Shown one piece after another: positions 35,609-44,705 of a stretch of DNA of 64,000 nucleotides. The stretch is taken from positions 377,188-441,187 of the forward strand of contig CAWFXI010000009.1 in assembly GCA_963819685.1 (NCBI GenBank), read 5' to 3'. The notes beneath the pieces were generated by a model. The model saw nothing but the letters and a program-made list of their open reading frames with translations. It was not told where the DNA came from and searched no databases. Every line of letters starts with the position of its first letter. Within the stretch, counting starts at the first letter, position 1. A program made the translations under genes and the position numbers. This DNA comes from CAIUGU01 sp963819685 (GTDB lineage Bacteria > Pseudomonadota > Gammaproteobacteria > Steroidobacterales > Steroidobacteraceae).

Positions 35609-36912
35609 GTCGGCGGCTGCGAAGAATCTCCAGTTGTGTCGCCGGCATCGCCGCCGGGGCCTTCGAGGGTCCGGGTCAGTTTGTCGATGGCTTCAATGGG
35701 TTCGATGGTCTTTTCAGGTCGAACGCCCAGTTCGGTGAATTTGCGTGCCCCAGGCAGTACCTGCCGCTCCAGCGAGCCCACCGCACTGTTGAAGGCCTCG
35801 ACACTGCCGCTCAAGTTGCGGCTCAGTTTGTTCAGGTGTCCGGCGAAGACGGCAAGCCGCTTGTAGAGATCCTCGGCCAGTGTCCGGATCAGTTCGGCAT
35901 TTTCCGCGAGTGCAGTCTGCCGCCAGCCGTAGGCCACCGCCTTGAGTAATGCGATGAAGCTGGTGGGCGTCGCGATGATGACATCCTGGCGGATGGCATC
36001 TTCGAGCAACGAGGGATTCTCGGCCAGGGCGGCGCTCAGGAACTGATCGCCGGGGATAAACAGAATGACGAAGTCGGGACTCTTCGCGAACTGCGACCAG
36101 TAACTCTTGGCGCCCAGTTGTCTGACTCGTTCACTGATCGCCTGCGCGTGACGTCTCAGGGCGATATCGCGTACCTCGTCGGTAGAGGCTTCGATGGCTT
36201 CGAGATAGGCATCAAGAGGTGTCTTCACGTCGACGACGAGATCACGCCCATCAGGCATGTGGATCACCATGTCGGGACGCAGATTGCCGTCATCGTTGCG
36301 CACATGTAGCTGTTCGGTGAAGTCGCAGTGCTCGATCATCCCGGCAAGTTCTGCCAGCCGCTTGAGGGTCAACTCTCCCCACTGGCCGCGGACTTCGGGG
36401 CGACGCAGCGAGTTCACCAGCGTGCGGGTCTCCTTCTGCAAGGCCTGCTGCCCCAGTGTCACGGCCTCCAGGGAAGCCTTCAACGAGCCGAAGGATTCCG
36501 CGCGATCCTTTTCAATGCTGCCGATCTGCCGTTCTGTCTTGGCCAGCGCTTCCTTGATGGGATGCAGCAGCGACTCAATGGCTTTCTCTCGTTCCGCAAG
36601 GGCGCTGCTGGCCGCCTGCTGGTGCTGTCCCAGATGCTCCCTGGCGAGCTGCAAGAAGACTTCGCTGTTTGAGCGCAGGGAAGCACCTGCCAGCGCATCG
36701 AAACTCGCGCGTATCTTTTCGATGGCACGTTCCTGCGCCTCGTCACGCTCACTTTCGATCTGTTGCTGCGACTTGATCTCGGCTTCCAGCAGCGCCGCCT
36801 TGATGTCGAGTTCGCGCGAACGGCGGTGACCCCACCACAATCCGGCGAGTCCACCCATGACGATGCCTAGCAGCAGCGTACCGACGGCAAGGATCAGCTG
36901 TTCGGTGGTCAT
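35605..36912 (-). CDS. rmuC: DNA recombination protein RmuC
   Basis: I start at the ATG at 36912 (MTTEQLILAVGTLLLGIVMG), which overlaps the upstream stop by 4 bases; the in-frame reading further upstream re-reads the phosphatase gene. An N-terminal membrane helix is followed by a long coiled coil (~30-160) and the RmuC nuclease-like core (RPEVRGQWGELTLKRLAELAGM; RPDMVIHMPDGRDLVVDVKTPLDAY; PDFVILFIPGDQFLSAAL). RmuC limits DNA inversions at short inverted repeats and its core resembles the PD-(D/E)xK fold. 435 residues, normal. Confidence 0.95.
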   Translation of the reverse strand: MTTEQLILAVGTLLLGIVMGGLAGLWWGHRRSRELDIKAALLEAEIKSQQQIESERDEAQERAIEKIRASFDALAGASLRSNSEVFLQLAREHLGQHQQAASSALAEREKAIESLLHPIKEALAKTERQIGSIEKDRAESFGSLKASLEAVTLGQQALQKETRTLVNSLRRPEVRGQWGELTLKRLAELAGMIEHCDFTEQLHVRNDDGNLRPDMVIHMPDGRDLVVDVKTPLDAYLEAIEASTDEVRDIALRRHAQAISERVRQLGAKSYWSQFAKSPDFVILFIPGDQFLSAALAENPSLLEDAIRQDVIIATPTSFIALLKAVAYGWRQTALAENAELIRTLAEDLYKRLAVFAGHLNKLSRNLSGSVEAFNSAVGSLERQVLPGARKFTELGVRPEKTIEPIEAIDKLTRTLEGPGGDAGDTTGDSSQPPT

Positions 36913-37589
36913 GAGATCGACTGAGAGACCGCGAGTGGCCGTAACCATGAAACCAGCTCCATGGGTTCCCGTACCTTGCCGTCGGCCTGCCATTGATCGG
37001 GTTCGTCGCTCTGACCGAGGTAACCCCATTCGGCTACAACAGTGAGCATGCCGGCCGCTTTGCCCGCCTTGATATCGCGTTCGGCATCGCCGACGTACAA
37101 GCACTGTGCGGGGGCTTTGCCGATGATGCCCGCGGCGTGCAGCAAGGGAAGGGGATGAGGCTTGCGTTCAGCGACCGTGTCGCCACTCACTACGCAGCCA
37201 TTGGTAGGCCGGAGATCCAGCCGTTCGAGCAGGGGATCGGTCAGCCACGCGGGTTTATTCGTGACGACGCCCCAGGCCAGCCCATGCTTCTCAAGGTGCT
37301 GGAAGACTGCATCGAAACCAGCAAACAGCCGCGTATTGTTGCCGAGCATGGCGCGATAGATGTCCAGGAAGCGTACCCGGAGTCGTTCGAACTCATCGGG
37401 AGTGGCATCACCGAACGCCAGATTGACCATTCTGATGGAGCCGTGGGAGACGGTGGGCCGGATCACGTCGAAGGGCAGGGGTGCCCGGCTTTCCTCATCG
37501 CGCAGGACGTTCAAGGCTTCCGCCATTTCAGGAGCGGTATCCAGCAACGTGCCATCCAGGTCCAGCAGCAGTGCACTGACCTGATTCAT
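36909..37589 (-). CDS. HAD phosphatase, MupP/Gph type
   Basis: HAD superfamily motifs: I, LLLDLDGTLLDTAPEM; II, GVVTNKP; III, Lys in ERKPHPLPLLHA; IV, YVGDAERDIKAGKAAGM. The C1 cap is helical. By sequence it could be phosphoglycolate phosphatase (Gph), but the position directly after ubiG matches Pseudomonas mupP, whose product dephosphorylates N-acetylmuramate 6-phosphate in peptidoglycan recycling. I favour MupP on context only. It overlaps ubiG upstream and rmuC downstream by 4 bases each (ATGA). Confidence 0.85.
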   Translation of the reverse strand: MNQVSALLLDLDGTLLDTAPEMAEALNVLRDEESRAPLPFDVIRPTVSHGSIRMVNLAFGDATPDEFERLRVRFLDIYRAMLGNNTRLFAGFDAVFQHLEKHGLAWGVVTNKPAWLTDPLLERLDLRPTNGCVVSGDTVAERKPHPLPLLHAAGIIGKAPAQCLYVGDAERDIKAGKAAGMLTVVAEWGYLGQSDEPDQWQADGKVREPMELVSWLRPLAVSQSIS

Positions 37590-38281
37590 GCCGTGCGCGT
37601 CCCGTGCATCAGGTAATTTGTATCGACGGCCGCGCCCAGTCGGGCGCTACGCGCCAGCGGGTTGTATTCGATTCCGGCGATGTCCTTTACATCGATACCG
37701 ACGGTCCTGCACCAGCCTGCCAGCTCTGCAGGCCTTATGAAGCGTTCGTAGGAATGCGTGCCTTTGGGTAGCAGTCCCGCGATGTATTCGGCCCCGACGA
37801 CAGCGAGCAGGTAAGACTTCAATGTGCGATTCAGTGTTGAGAAAAAGACATGTCCTCCCGGCTTCACCAGCTTGACGATTGCAGCGACGATCTGCTGCGG
37901 ATCCGGCACGTGTTCCAGCATTTCGAGGCAAGTGACCACGTCATACGTGCCTGCATTACTGGCGGCGTGTGTCTCTACCGACTCGACTTTGTAGCGGACC
38001 TGAACTCCTGCTTCGAGTGCATGCAGGGTGGCAACCTCGATGGCCGTCTGTCCAAGATCGATACCTGTTACCCGGGCGCCCCGACGTGCCATGGCTTCAC
38101 TGAGCAGACCTCCCCCGCAGCCGACATCCAGGACGGCGCAACCCGCCAGGGGCGCCCGTTGTTCGATGAAAGCCAGGCGAACAGGATTGAGGTCGTGCAG
38201 TGGGCGAAATTCGCCTTCGGGATCCCACCAACGGGACGCCGTGGCTTCGAAGCGGGCAATTTCTGCCGGGTCATGGGACAT
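37586..38281 (-). CDS. ubiG: Ubiquinone biosynthesis O-methyltransferase
   Basis: SAM-dependent methyltransferase for both O-methylations of ubiquinone synthesis. Motif I is VLDVGCGGGLLSEAMARRGA; the UbiG start pattern EIARFEATASRWWDPEGEFRPLHDLNPVRL is intact, as are VTCLEMLEHVPDP and FFSTLNRTLKSYLLAVVGAEY. 231 residues, normal. Peripheral inner-membrane enzyme. It follows the MtaD-like gene by 9 bases and overlaps the phosphatase start by 4. Confidence 0.96.
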   Translation of the reverse strand: MSHDPAEIARFEATASRWWDPEGEFRPLHDLNPVRLAFIEQRAPLAGCAVLDVGCGGGLLSEAMARRGARVTGIDLGQTAIEVATLHALEAGVQVRYKVESVETHAASNAGTYDVVTCLEMLEHVPDPQQIVAAIVKLVKPGGHVFFSTLNRTLKSYLLAVVGAEYIAGLLPKGTHSYERFIRPAELAGWCRTVGIDVKDIAGIEYNPLARSARLGAAVDTNYLMHGTRTA

Positions 38282-38290
38282 GGTAGGCCT

Positions 38291-39565
38291 TCATGAAATC
38301 CATCGCGCCGCCCGTTCTACGGTGGCTGATATGTCTATCCGGACGAGATTCTGGGCTGCAAGCAGCGCGCGTCCGGCTACCCAGACATCCGTCACCTGGT
38401 CCTGCAATGCGGAATTGACGAGTTGTGCTGGTACGTCGAAGAGGGGCTGCGTGTGCAGGGCCGAGAGATCCACGCAACAGAGGTCGGCCCATTTTCCTGG
38501 ACTCAATGAGCCGATGGATTCCGCCAGACCGAGCGCTTGTGCGCCCCCCAGCGTAGCGATTCGCAGCGCATCATGCGCGGACAGTGTTGCCTGATCTGTC
38601 GCGCTCCGGTTGCCGAGCAATCCCGCGAGGCGCATTTCGCCCTGCAGATCCCAGCCCGGGGCGTTGCCCGTGCCAAGCCCCACGCTTGCGTGTCGCTCGT
38701 TGAGTTCCGCAACCGGGCAGGCGCCTTGTCGCCGGTACAGATTGGTACGGGGGCAGGCAACGGCGTGAACACCGGTTCTGAGCAGGATCTCGATGTCCCG
38801 ATCGTCGAGTTCCGTCAGGTGCAGACCGACCAGCTGCGGTGTGGCAAGTCCCAGCCGGTCCAGCCGGACGAGCGGGCGACAGCCGTGCATCCGGATCGAC
38901 TGCGAAATGTCGTTGGTACCATCGTGCAATGGCGTCATGACAGACAGTTCGATTTCGTCAGCCGCGCGCCTAAGTCGCTGCAGCGTATCGTCGCTCAACA
39001 GCGAAGTCCGTCCAGTGGCAAAGGCTGTGGAAATCAGCGGATCTGCGCTGTACTCATCATGCAGCGCCGAGGCCTTCTCGAAGCAGTCGTCGATCGTCAT
39101 ACCCCAGGCAGTGGGTCGTTCAAGGACCGGCAGACCAACGCAGCCGCGCAAGTGCAGATCAGCTGCGGTACGGCTGATAATGTGTGGGAATACACCGGTG
39201 TCTGCGAAGCAGGTGGTGCCACTCGCAATCATGCGCGCCATGGCCAGTTCGGCGCCGTCGCGCACCGCTTCCGGATCGGCGCTGTCCTCACCGGACAGTT
39301 CATCCGCCGGACTTGCCAATCCCGGCGAACGTCGTAATAGCGTCGTCGCTACGTCCGCATGGGCGTTGACGAATCCCGGGAGCAGGACATGGGAAGTCCT
39401 TGCAATGGTCTCCCTCGCTGAATACTGGTTTACCGCTGCCGCTGTCGGCAGGATCGCGACGATTCTGCCCCTGTGAATGGCAACGGAATGCCATTCCAGC
39501 ACGCTTGCTGCGGGCTCGATCGGGATCACCCAGCGTGCGCTGATGAGTGTATCGACGGCTTCCAT
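38291..39565 (-). CDS. MtaD-like amidohydrolase homologue with lost metal ligands
   Basis: Overall similarity and position before ubiG point to the MtaD/TRZ-ATZ amidohydrolase family (S-adenosylhomocysteine/5'-methylthioadenosine deaminase). The fold is complete at 424 aa, with LLPGFVNAHA, GTTCFADTGVFP, VGLHLTEL and SLSPGKWADLCCVDLS. Metal and catalytic positions differ: the N-A-H-x-H motif reads N-A-H-A-D (H69, D71), the A-P-H-A-P-Y-T region reads ATGRTSL (no His), and G-T-D-G reads G-T-G-N (residues 298-301). H214 and H249 are kept. It is unlikely to be an active deaminase in the usual way. No frameshift; first gene of the operon. Confidence 0.82.
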   Translation of the reverse strand: MEAVDTLISARWVIPIEPAASVLEWHSVAIHRGRIVAILPTAAAVNQYSARETIARTSHVLLPGFVNAHADVATTLLRRSPGLASPADELSGEDSADPEAVRDGAELAMARMIASGTTCFADTGVFPHIISRTAADLHLRGCVGLPVLERPTAWGMTIDDCFEKASALHDEYSADPLISTAFATGRTSLLSDDTLQRLRRAADEIELSVMTPLHDGTNDISQSIRMHGCRPLVRLDRLGLATPQLVGLHLTELDDRDIEILLRTGVHAVACPRTNLYRRQGACPVAELNERHASVGLGTGNAPGWDLQGEMRLAGLLGNRSATDQATLSAHDALRIATLGGAQALGLAESIGSLSPGKWADLCCVDLSALHTQPLFDVPAQLVNSALQDQVTDVWVAGRALLAAQNLVRIDISATVERAARWIS

Positions 39566-39661
39566 CGGGAGTTCGGATTACGGGTCGCACGAGTATACCG
39601 CGAGCCCCTGATCGAAGTTCGGCGAACCCGCTTCGTGTGGTACCATTCAGCGCTTAAATGC

Positions 39662-39690
39662 GCGGGCCCGGATCAGGTCTTCGGGCCCGC
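39662..39690 (+). promoter_or_regulatory. GC-rich hairpin in the gyrA leader
   Basis: GCGGGCCCG (39662-39670) pairs perfectly with CGGGCCCGC (39682-39690) around an 11-base loop, 86 bases before the gyrA start. It could be a transcriptional pause or a terminator for upstream readthrough; no U-tract follows. Confidence 0.4.
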
Positions 39691-39775
39691 ACCCTACAGT
39701 GAAAAACAGCGGATCGTGACAGGGTCCTTGAGAAGGCTGTTGCATTCCTGACCCTGCGGCCCGGCAGTCGAGAAT

Positions 39776-42349
39776 ATGGCAGAAGAGACAGGCGGTTTCG
39801 CCAGAGAATTACTGCACGTCAATCTCGAAGACGAGATGAAGCAATCGTACCTCGATTACGCCATGAGCGTGATCGTGGGGCGGGCGCTTCCCGACGTGCG
39901 CGATGGACTCAAGCCGGTGCATCGCCGGGTGCTGTTTGCCATGCGTGAGCTCGGCAACGACTGGAACAAGGCTTACAAGAAATCCGCGCGTATCGTCGGT
40001 GACGTCATCGGCAAGTACCACCCACATGGTGACTCTGCCGTGTATGACACGATGGTGCGAATGGCGCAGCCGTTTTCGTTACGCTATCTCCTGGTCGACG
40101 GTCAGGGCAATTTCGGTTCCGTCGACGGCGACATGCCGGCGGCCATGCGGTACACGGAAGTCCGCATGTCGAGGCTGGCGCATGAGTTGCTGGCTGATAT
40201 CGACAAGGAAACGGTCGATTTCAAGCCGAACTACGACGAGTCGGAGTCGGAACCCAGTGTCCTGCCGACCCGGGTCCCGAATCTGCTGGTCAATGGTTCT
40301 TCCGGCATTGCAGTCGGTATGGCGACCAACATCCCGCCCCATAACCTGGGCGAGATCATCAATGCGTGTGTGGCGCTGATCGACGACCCGACGCTCAACC
40401 TCACTGCGCTGATGCAGTACGTGCCGGGTCCGGATTTCCCGACCGCCGGCATCATCAATGGCACCCAGGAAATCGCGCTGGCCTATCACACGGGCCGCGG
40501 CCGGGTGTTCATGCGTGCCCGCACCGAGATCGAAGAGGACGACAAGGGCCGCCAGACAATCGTCATCACCGAATTGCCGTACCAGGTGAACAAGGCGCGG
40601 CTGATCGAGCGCATTGCCGATCTGGTCAAGGAAAAAACGATCGAAGGTATCGCACCCGACGGGCTGCGTGATGAATCCGACAAGGACGGCATGCGCATCG
40701 TCGTTGAGCTGAAGCGCGGTGAAGTGGCCGACATCGTGCTTAACAACCTGTTCAAGCACACACAGATGGATTCGGTGTTCGGCATCAACATGGTGGCGTT
40801 GCAGGACGGCCAGCCCAAGCTGCTCAGTCTCAAGGAGATGCTCGAGGCTTTCCTGAGGCATCGCCGCGAGATCGTCACCCGTCGGACCATCTTCGATCTG
40901 CGCAAGGCGCGTGACCGCGCGCATATCCTGGAAGGCCAGACGGTAGCGCTGGCCAGTATCGATGACGTGATTGCGGTCATCAAGGCTGCCGCCACTCCGG
41001 CGGAAGCCAAGGTTGCGTTGATGGCGCGCGCGTGGCCGGCCGGTGCAGTACCGGAAATGCTGGCGCGAGCGGGCTCCATTGGTACCCGCCCCGATGATCT
41101 GCCCGCCGAATTCGGTCTGATGGAATCGGGTACCGGATACCGGCTGTCCGACGTGCAGGCGCAAGCGATCCTCGACCTGCGTCTGCATCGACTCACGGGG
41201 CTTGAGCAGGACAAGATCGGCGCCGAATACCGCGAACTGCTCATCGTCATTCAGGACCTCGGAGACATCCTTGCGCGTCCCGAAAGGCTGCTGCAGGTGA
41301 TCCGCGCCGAACTGCTCGCCATCAAGGAAGCTTACGGTGATGCCCGTCGCACGGAGATCGTGCAGGATCACTCCGATCTGACGATCGAGGACCTCATCGA
41401 GCAGCAGGACATGGTCGTCACCCTATCCCACGGAGGCTATGCGAAATCCCAGCCAGTGACCGACTACCAGGCCCAGCGCAGGGGTGGCCGCGGCAAGGCG
41501 GCGACGTCGATGAAGGATGAGGACTTCATCGACAAACTCTTCGTCGCGAACACCCACGACACGTTGCTGTGCTTTTCGAGCGTCGGCAAGCTGTACTGGC
41601 TCAAGGTCTACCAGTTGCCGCAGGCCAGCCGCGGGTCGCGAGGCAAGCCAATGGTCAACCTTCTGCCATTGCAGGAGGGGGAGCGTATTACAGCGGTGGT
41701 GCCCATTCACGAGTTCGAGCCGGACAAGTTCGTGTTCATGGCAACGGCCCAGGGGACGGTCAAGAAGACATCGCTCGACGCGTTCTCGCGTCCGCGCCAG
41801 GCTGGCATCATCGCCCTTGAGCTGGAAGATGGAGACCGGCTGGTCGGGGTCGACATTACCGATGGCACCAAGCAGGTCATGCTCAGCTCAAGTGAAGGCA
41901 AGTCGATCCGCTTTGCGGAAGACGACGTCAGGCCGATGGGGCGCAATGCGGCTGGTGTGCGAGGTATCCGGCTGGGAGCAGGTCACGAAGTCATTTCGCT
42001 GATCGTATTGGGCGAGCCCGGACTGATCCTGACTGCTTCAACGCATGGCTATGGAAAGCTTACGACTGAAGACGAGTTCCCGCTTCATGGCCGCGGTGGA
42101 CAGGGCGTCATCGCCCTGCAGACCACGGAGCGTAACGGCCAGCTGGTTGGCGCGCTGAAGGTGTCTTCCGATGATGAAATCATGCTCATCAGTTCCGGCG
42201 GCACGCTGGTGCGCACTCCAGTGAGCGAGATCTCGCTCCAGGGGCGTAACACGCAGGGTGTCAGGCTGATCCGGCTGGATGAAGGCGAACGTCTCGTCGG
42301 CCTGGAGAGGATCGCTGCCGACAGCGCTGACGAAGAACTCGATTCGTAA
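39776..42349 (+). CDS. gyrA: DNA gyrase subunit A
   Basis: Type IIA topoisomerase subunit that breaks and rejoins DNA during supercoiling. The catalytic Tyr sits in AAMRYTEVRMS. The quinolone-resistance region reads HPHGDSAVYDTMVRMAQPFS, with the susceptible-type Ser and Asp. The C-terminal beta-pinwheel with the GyrA box (QRRGGRG) is complete. 857 residues. It precedes serA by 14 bases. In many gammaproteobacteria gyrA is followed by serC then pheA; here serA takes that place. Confidence 0.97.
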   Translation: MAEETGGFARELLHVNLEDEMKQSYLDYAMSVIVGRALPDVRDGLKPVHRRVLFAMRELGNDWNKAYKKSARIVGDVIGKYHPHGDSAVYDTMVRMAQPFSLRYLLVDGQGNFGSVDGDMPAAMRYTEVRMSRLAHELLADIDKETVDFKPNYDESESEPSVLPTRVPNLLVNGSSGIAVGMATNIPPHNLGEIINACVALIDDPTLNLTALMQYVPGPDFPTAGIINGTQEIALAYHTGRGRVFMRARTEIEEDDKGRQTIVITELPYQVNKARLIERIADLVKEKTIEGIAPDGLRDESDKDGMRIVVELKRGEVADIVLNNLFKHTQMDSVFGINMVALQDGQPKLLSLKEMLEAFLRHRREIVTRRTIFDLRKARDRAHILEGQTVALASIDDVIAVIKAAATPAEAKVALMARAWPAGAVPEMLARAGSIGTRPDDLPAEFGLMESGTGYRLSDVQAQAILDLRLHRLTGLEQDKIGAEYRELLIVIQDLGDILARPERLLQVIRAELLAIKEAYGDARRTEIVQDHSDLTIEDLIEQQDMVVTLSHGGYAKSQPVTDYQAQRRGGRGKAATSMKDEDFIDKLFVANTHDTLLCFSSVGKLYWLKVYQLPQASRGSRGKPMVNLLPLQEGERITAVVPIHEFEPDKFVFMATAQGTVKKTSLDAFSRPRQAGIIALELEDGDRLVGVDITDGTKQVMLSSSEGKSIRFAEDDVRPMGRNAAGVRGIRLGAGHEVISLIVLGEPGLILTASTHGYGKLTTEDEFPLHGRGGQGVIALQTTERNGQLVGALKVSSDDEIMLISSGGTLVRTPVSEISLQGRNTQGVRLIRLDEGERLVGLERIAADSADEELDS

Positions 42350-42363
42350 TCAGAACTCAACTC

Positions 42364-43533
42364 ATGCCATTCAAGATCCTGACACTGAACAACATCTCGG
42401 TACGTGGCCTGGAACGGCTGCCGCGCGACCGTTACGAAGTGGCTTCGGATATCGGTCACCCTGACGCCATCATGCTGCGTTCGGCCAACATGCACGAGAT
42501 GACGGTTCCAGCGAGTGTGCGTGCCATTGGCCGCGCCGGTGCCGGTACCAACAACATTCCGGTGGCGAAGTTCTCGAAGCTGGGAATTCCCGTGTTCAAC
42601 GCCCCGGGTGCGAACGCCAATGCCGTCAAGGAACTGGTGATTGCAGGCATGTTCCTGGGTGCGCGCAACATCTGCCAGGCCTGGTCCTATGTCCGCGGCC
42701 TGCAGGGCGATGATCACGCACTCGAAGAAGCCGTCGAGAAAGGCAAGAAGAAGTATGTCGGTTACGAGTTGCCGGGCAAGACACTCGGTGTCGTCGGACT
42801 CGGCGCCATCGGCGTCGAAGTCGCCAATGCAGCACATGGCCTTGGCATGCGCGTGCTCGGCTTCGATCCGCAGATCACGGTGCAGCGTGCGTGGCAGCTC
42901 TCATCGGGAGTGGAACAGGCGGTATCGCTGGACGACCTCTTTGCGCGGTCCGATATGGTGACCGTGCACGTTCCGCTCGTGGAGGGGACCAGGGGTCTGG
43001 TCAACGCCGCGCGCCTGAAGCTCATGAAAGACAGCGGCGTGATCCTGAACTTTGCTCGCGGCGGCATCAGCGACGAAGCAGCCATCATCGATGCGTTGAA
43101 TGCAGGCAAGCTTGGCAGCTATATCTGCGACTTTCCGACCAACGCCTGCAAGGATCACCCGAAGGTGATTGCGCTCCCGCATCTGGGCGCCTCCACCGAG
43201 GAAGCCGAGGAAAACTGCGCGATCATGGTCGCCGATACGCTGCGCGAGTTCCTGGAAACAGGCAACGTCCGCAACTCGGTCAACTTTCCGGAAGCCATTC
43301 TGCCGCGCACCATGGGGGCGACACGCGTCGGCATTGCCAACGCGAACGTTCCCAACATGGTCGGCCAGATTTCGAGTGCGATGGCTGCTGCGAATCTGAA
43401 CATCGCGGACCTGCTCAATAAATCCCGCGGCGACATTGCCTATACGCTGATCGACGTCGACGGCCAGTTGCCGCCTGCGGTAGTTGATACCATTCGCGGC
43501 ATTCCGGGCGTTCTAACCGTGTCGGTGATCTAG
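42364..43533 (+). CDS. serA: D-3-phosphoglycerate dehydrogenase
   Basis: First enzyme of serine synthesis. NAD-binding motif GVVGLGAIGVEVANAA, catalytic Arg in LNFARGGISDE and His in LPHLGASTEEAEEN. A C-terminal ACT domain (~318-389: IANANVPNMVGQISSAMAAA) is the likely serine-sensing part. 389 residues, a short form close to archaeal and some bacterial SerA enzymes rather than the E. coli type. It lies between gyrA and pheA in an apparent aromatic/serine operon. Confidence 0.93.
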   Translation: MPFKILTLNNISVRGLERLPRDRYEVASDIGHPDAIMLRSANMHEMTVPASVRAIGRAGAGTNNIPVAKFSKLGIPVFNAPGANANAVKELVIAGMFLGARNICQAWSYVRGLQGDDHALEEAVEKGKKKYVGYELPGKTLGVVGLGAIGVEVANAAHGLGMRVLGFDPQITVQRAWQLSSGVEQAVSLDDLFARSDMVTVHVPLVEGTRGLVNAARLKLMKDSGVILNFARGGISDEAAIIDALNAGKLGSYICDFPTNACKDHPKVIALPHLGASTEEAEENCAIMVADTLREFLETGNVRNSVNFPEAILPRTMGATRVGIANANVPNMVGQISSAMAAANLNIADLLNKSRGDIAYTLIDVDGQLPPAVVDTIRGIPGVLTVSVI

Positions 43534-43600
43534 CCGTCAGAAAAAGCCGTCCAAGGGAAAGCCGCGTCCTGGCCGCAAGACCGCCGCAGCGGCAGCGGCA

Positions 43601-44701
43601 GTGGCAGAAGCGCCGATAAAGCCCGCCCTGGAGGACATCCGCCGGCAGATCGATTCCGTCGACGAGCATATCCAGACGCTGCTGAATGAACGTGCCGGAC
43701 TTGCGCAGAAGGTGGGACTGTCCAAGAACGCGGAAGGCAAGGCGGTTGATTTCTACCGACCCGAAAGGGAAGCGCAGGTGCTGCGCGCGGTGCTCAAGCG
43801 CAATAAGGGTCCTCTACGGAACGAGGAAGTCTTGCGGCTGTTTCGCGAGATCATGTCCGCATGTCTCGCGCAGCAGGAGCCGCTGAAGATCGCGTTTCTG
43901 GGTCCTGAGGGAACGTTCAGCCAGCAGGCTGTGTTCAAGCATTTCGGGCATTCGGTCCGCGCATTGCCGCTCGTGACGATCAACGAGGTATTTCAGGAAG
44001 TACAGGCGGGACACGCGGATTTCGGCGTCGTGCCGATCGAGAACTCGACTGAGGGCACGGTCAACAATACGCTCGACATGTTCATCTCGTCGCCGCTCAA
44101 GATCTGCGGCGAGATCGAACTCAGAGTGCAGCAGCACCTGATGGGGCGGATGCAGGATCTCCGCAAGATCGACCGCATCTGTTCGCATCAGCAGTCGCTG
44201 GCCCAGTGTCGGTCGTGGCTGGACGCAAATCTGCCTGGCGTCGAGCGGATAGCCGTTGGCAGCAATGCCGAAGGCGCACGACGGGCGCGCGATGAACAGG
44301 GAACCGCCGCAATCGCGGGGGAAGCAGCTGCAGAGGTCTATGGCCTCAATGTCATCGTTCCCAATATCGAAGACCAGGCGGACAACACGACCCGGTTCTT
44401 CGTCATCGGCCGCAAACTGTTCAATCCGAGCGGTACGGATCGCACGACGCTGATGCTCTCCGCTGGCGACACGGACTCACCTGGCGCACTGCATCGTCTG
44501 CTGGAGCCGTTCGCACGTCTCAAGATCAGTCTGACGCGCATTGAATCACGGCCGTCGCGACGCAAGAAGTGGGACTACGTGTTCTTTATCGATGCGGAAG
44601 GCCATGCGGACACAGAACCGCTCAAGTCTGCGCTTGCGGACCTGAAGCAGCAGGCTTCGCTGTTCCGCGTGCTCGGGTCCTATCCGCGCGCCGTGCAGTG
44701 A
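43601..44701 (+). CDS. pheA: Bifunctional chorismate mutase/prephenate dehydratase
   Basis: Converts chorismate via prephenate to phenylpyruvate. Residues 1-90 are the AroQ mutase domain (ALEDIRRQIDSVDEHIQTLL); ~95-275 the dehydratase (AFLGPEGTFSQQAVFKHF; ADFGVVPIENSTEGTVNNTL; NTTRFFVIGRK); ~280-366 an ACT domain with the Phe-binding ESRP motif (RIESRPSRRKKWDYVFFI). Start is GTG at 43601 with no obvious ribosome-binding site. The 67 bases between serA and this codon are open in the same frame (rich in Lys, Arg, Ala) without any normal start codon, so a longer product from an unusual start cannot be excluded. Confidence 0.94.
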   Translation: MAEAPIKPALEDIRRQIDSVDEHIQTLLNERAGLAQKVGLSKNAEGKAVDFYRPEREAQVLRAVLKRNKGPLRNEEVLRLFREIMSACLAQQEPLKIAFLGPEGTFSQQAVFKHFGHSVRALPLVTINEVFQEVQAGHADFGVVPIENSTEGTVNNTLDMFISSPLKICGEIELRVQQHLMGRMQDLRKIDRICSHQQSLAQCRSWLDANLPGVERIAVGSNAEGARRARDEQGTAAIAGEAAAEVYGLNVIVPNIEDQADNTTRFFVIGRKLFNPSGTDRTTLMLSAGDTDSPGALHRLLEPFARLKISLTRIESRPSRRKKWDYVFFIDAEGHADTEPLKSALADLKQQASLFRVLGSYPRAVQ

Positions 44702-44705
44702 GTCA

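Noticed and set aside
40079..41371. 430-codon open frame opposite gyrA
   Set aside because: Antisense shadow of a fully conserved gene.
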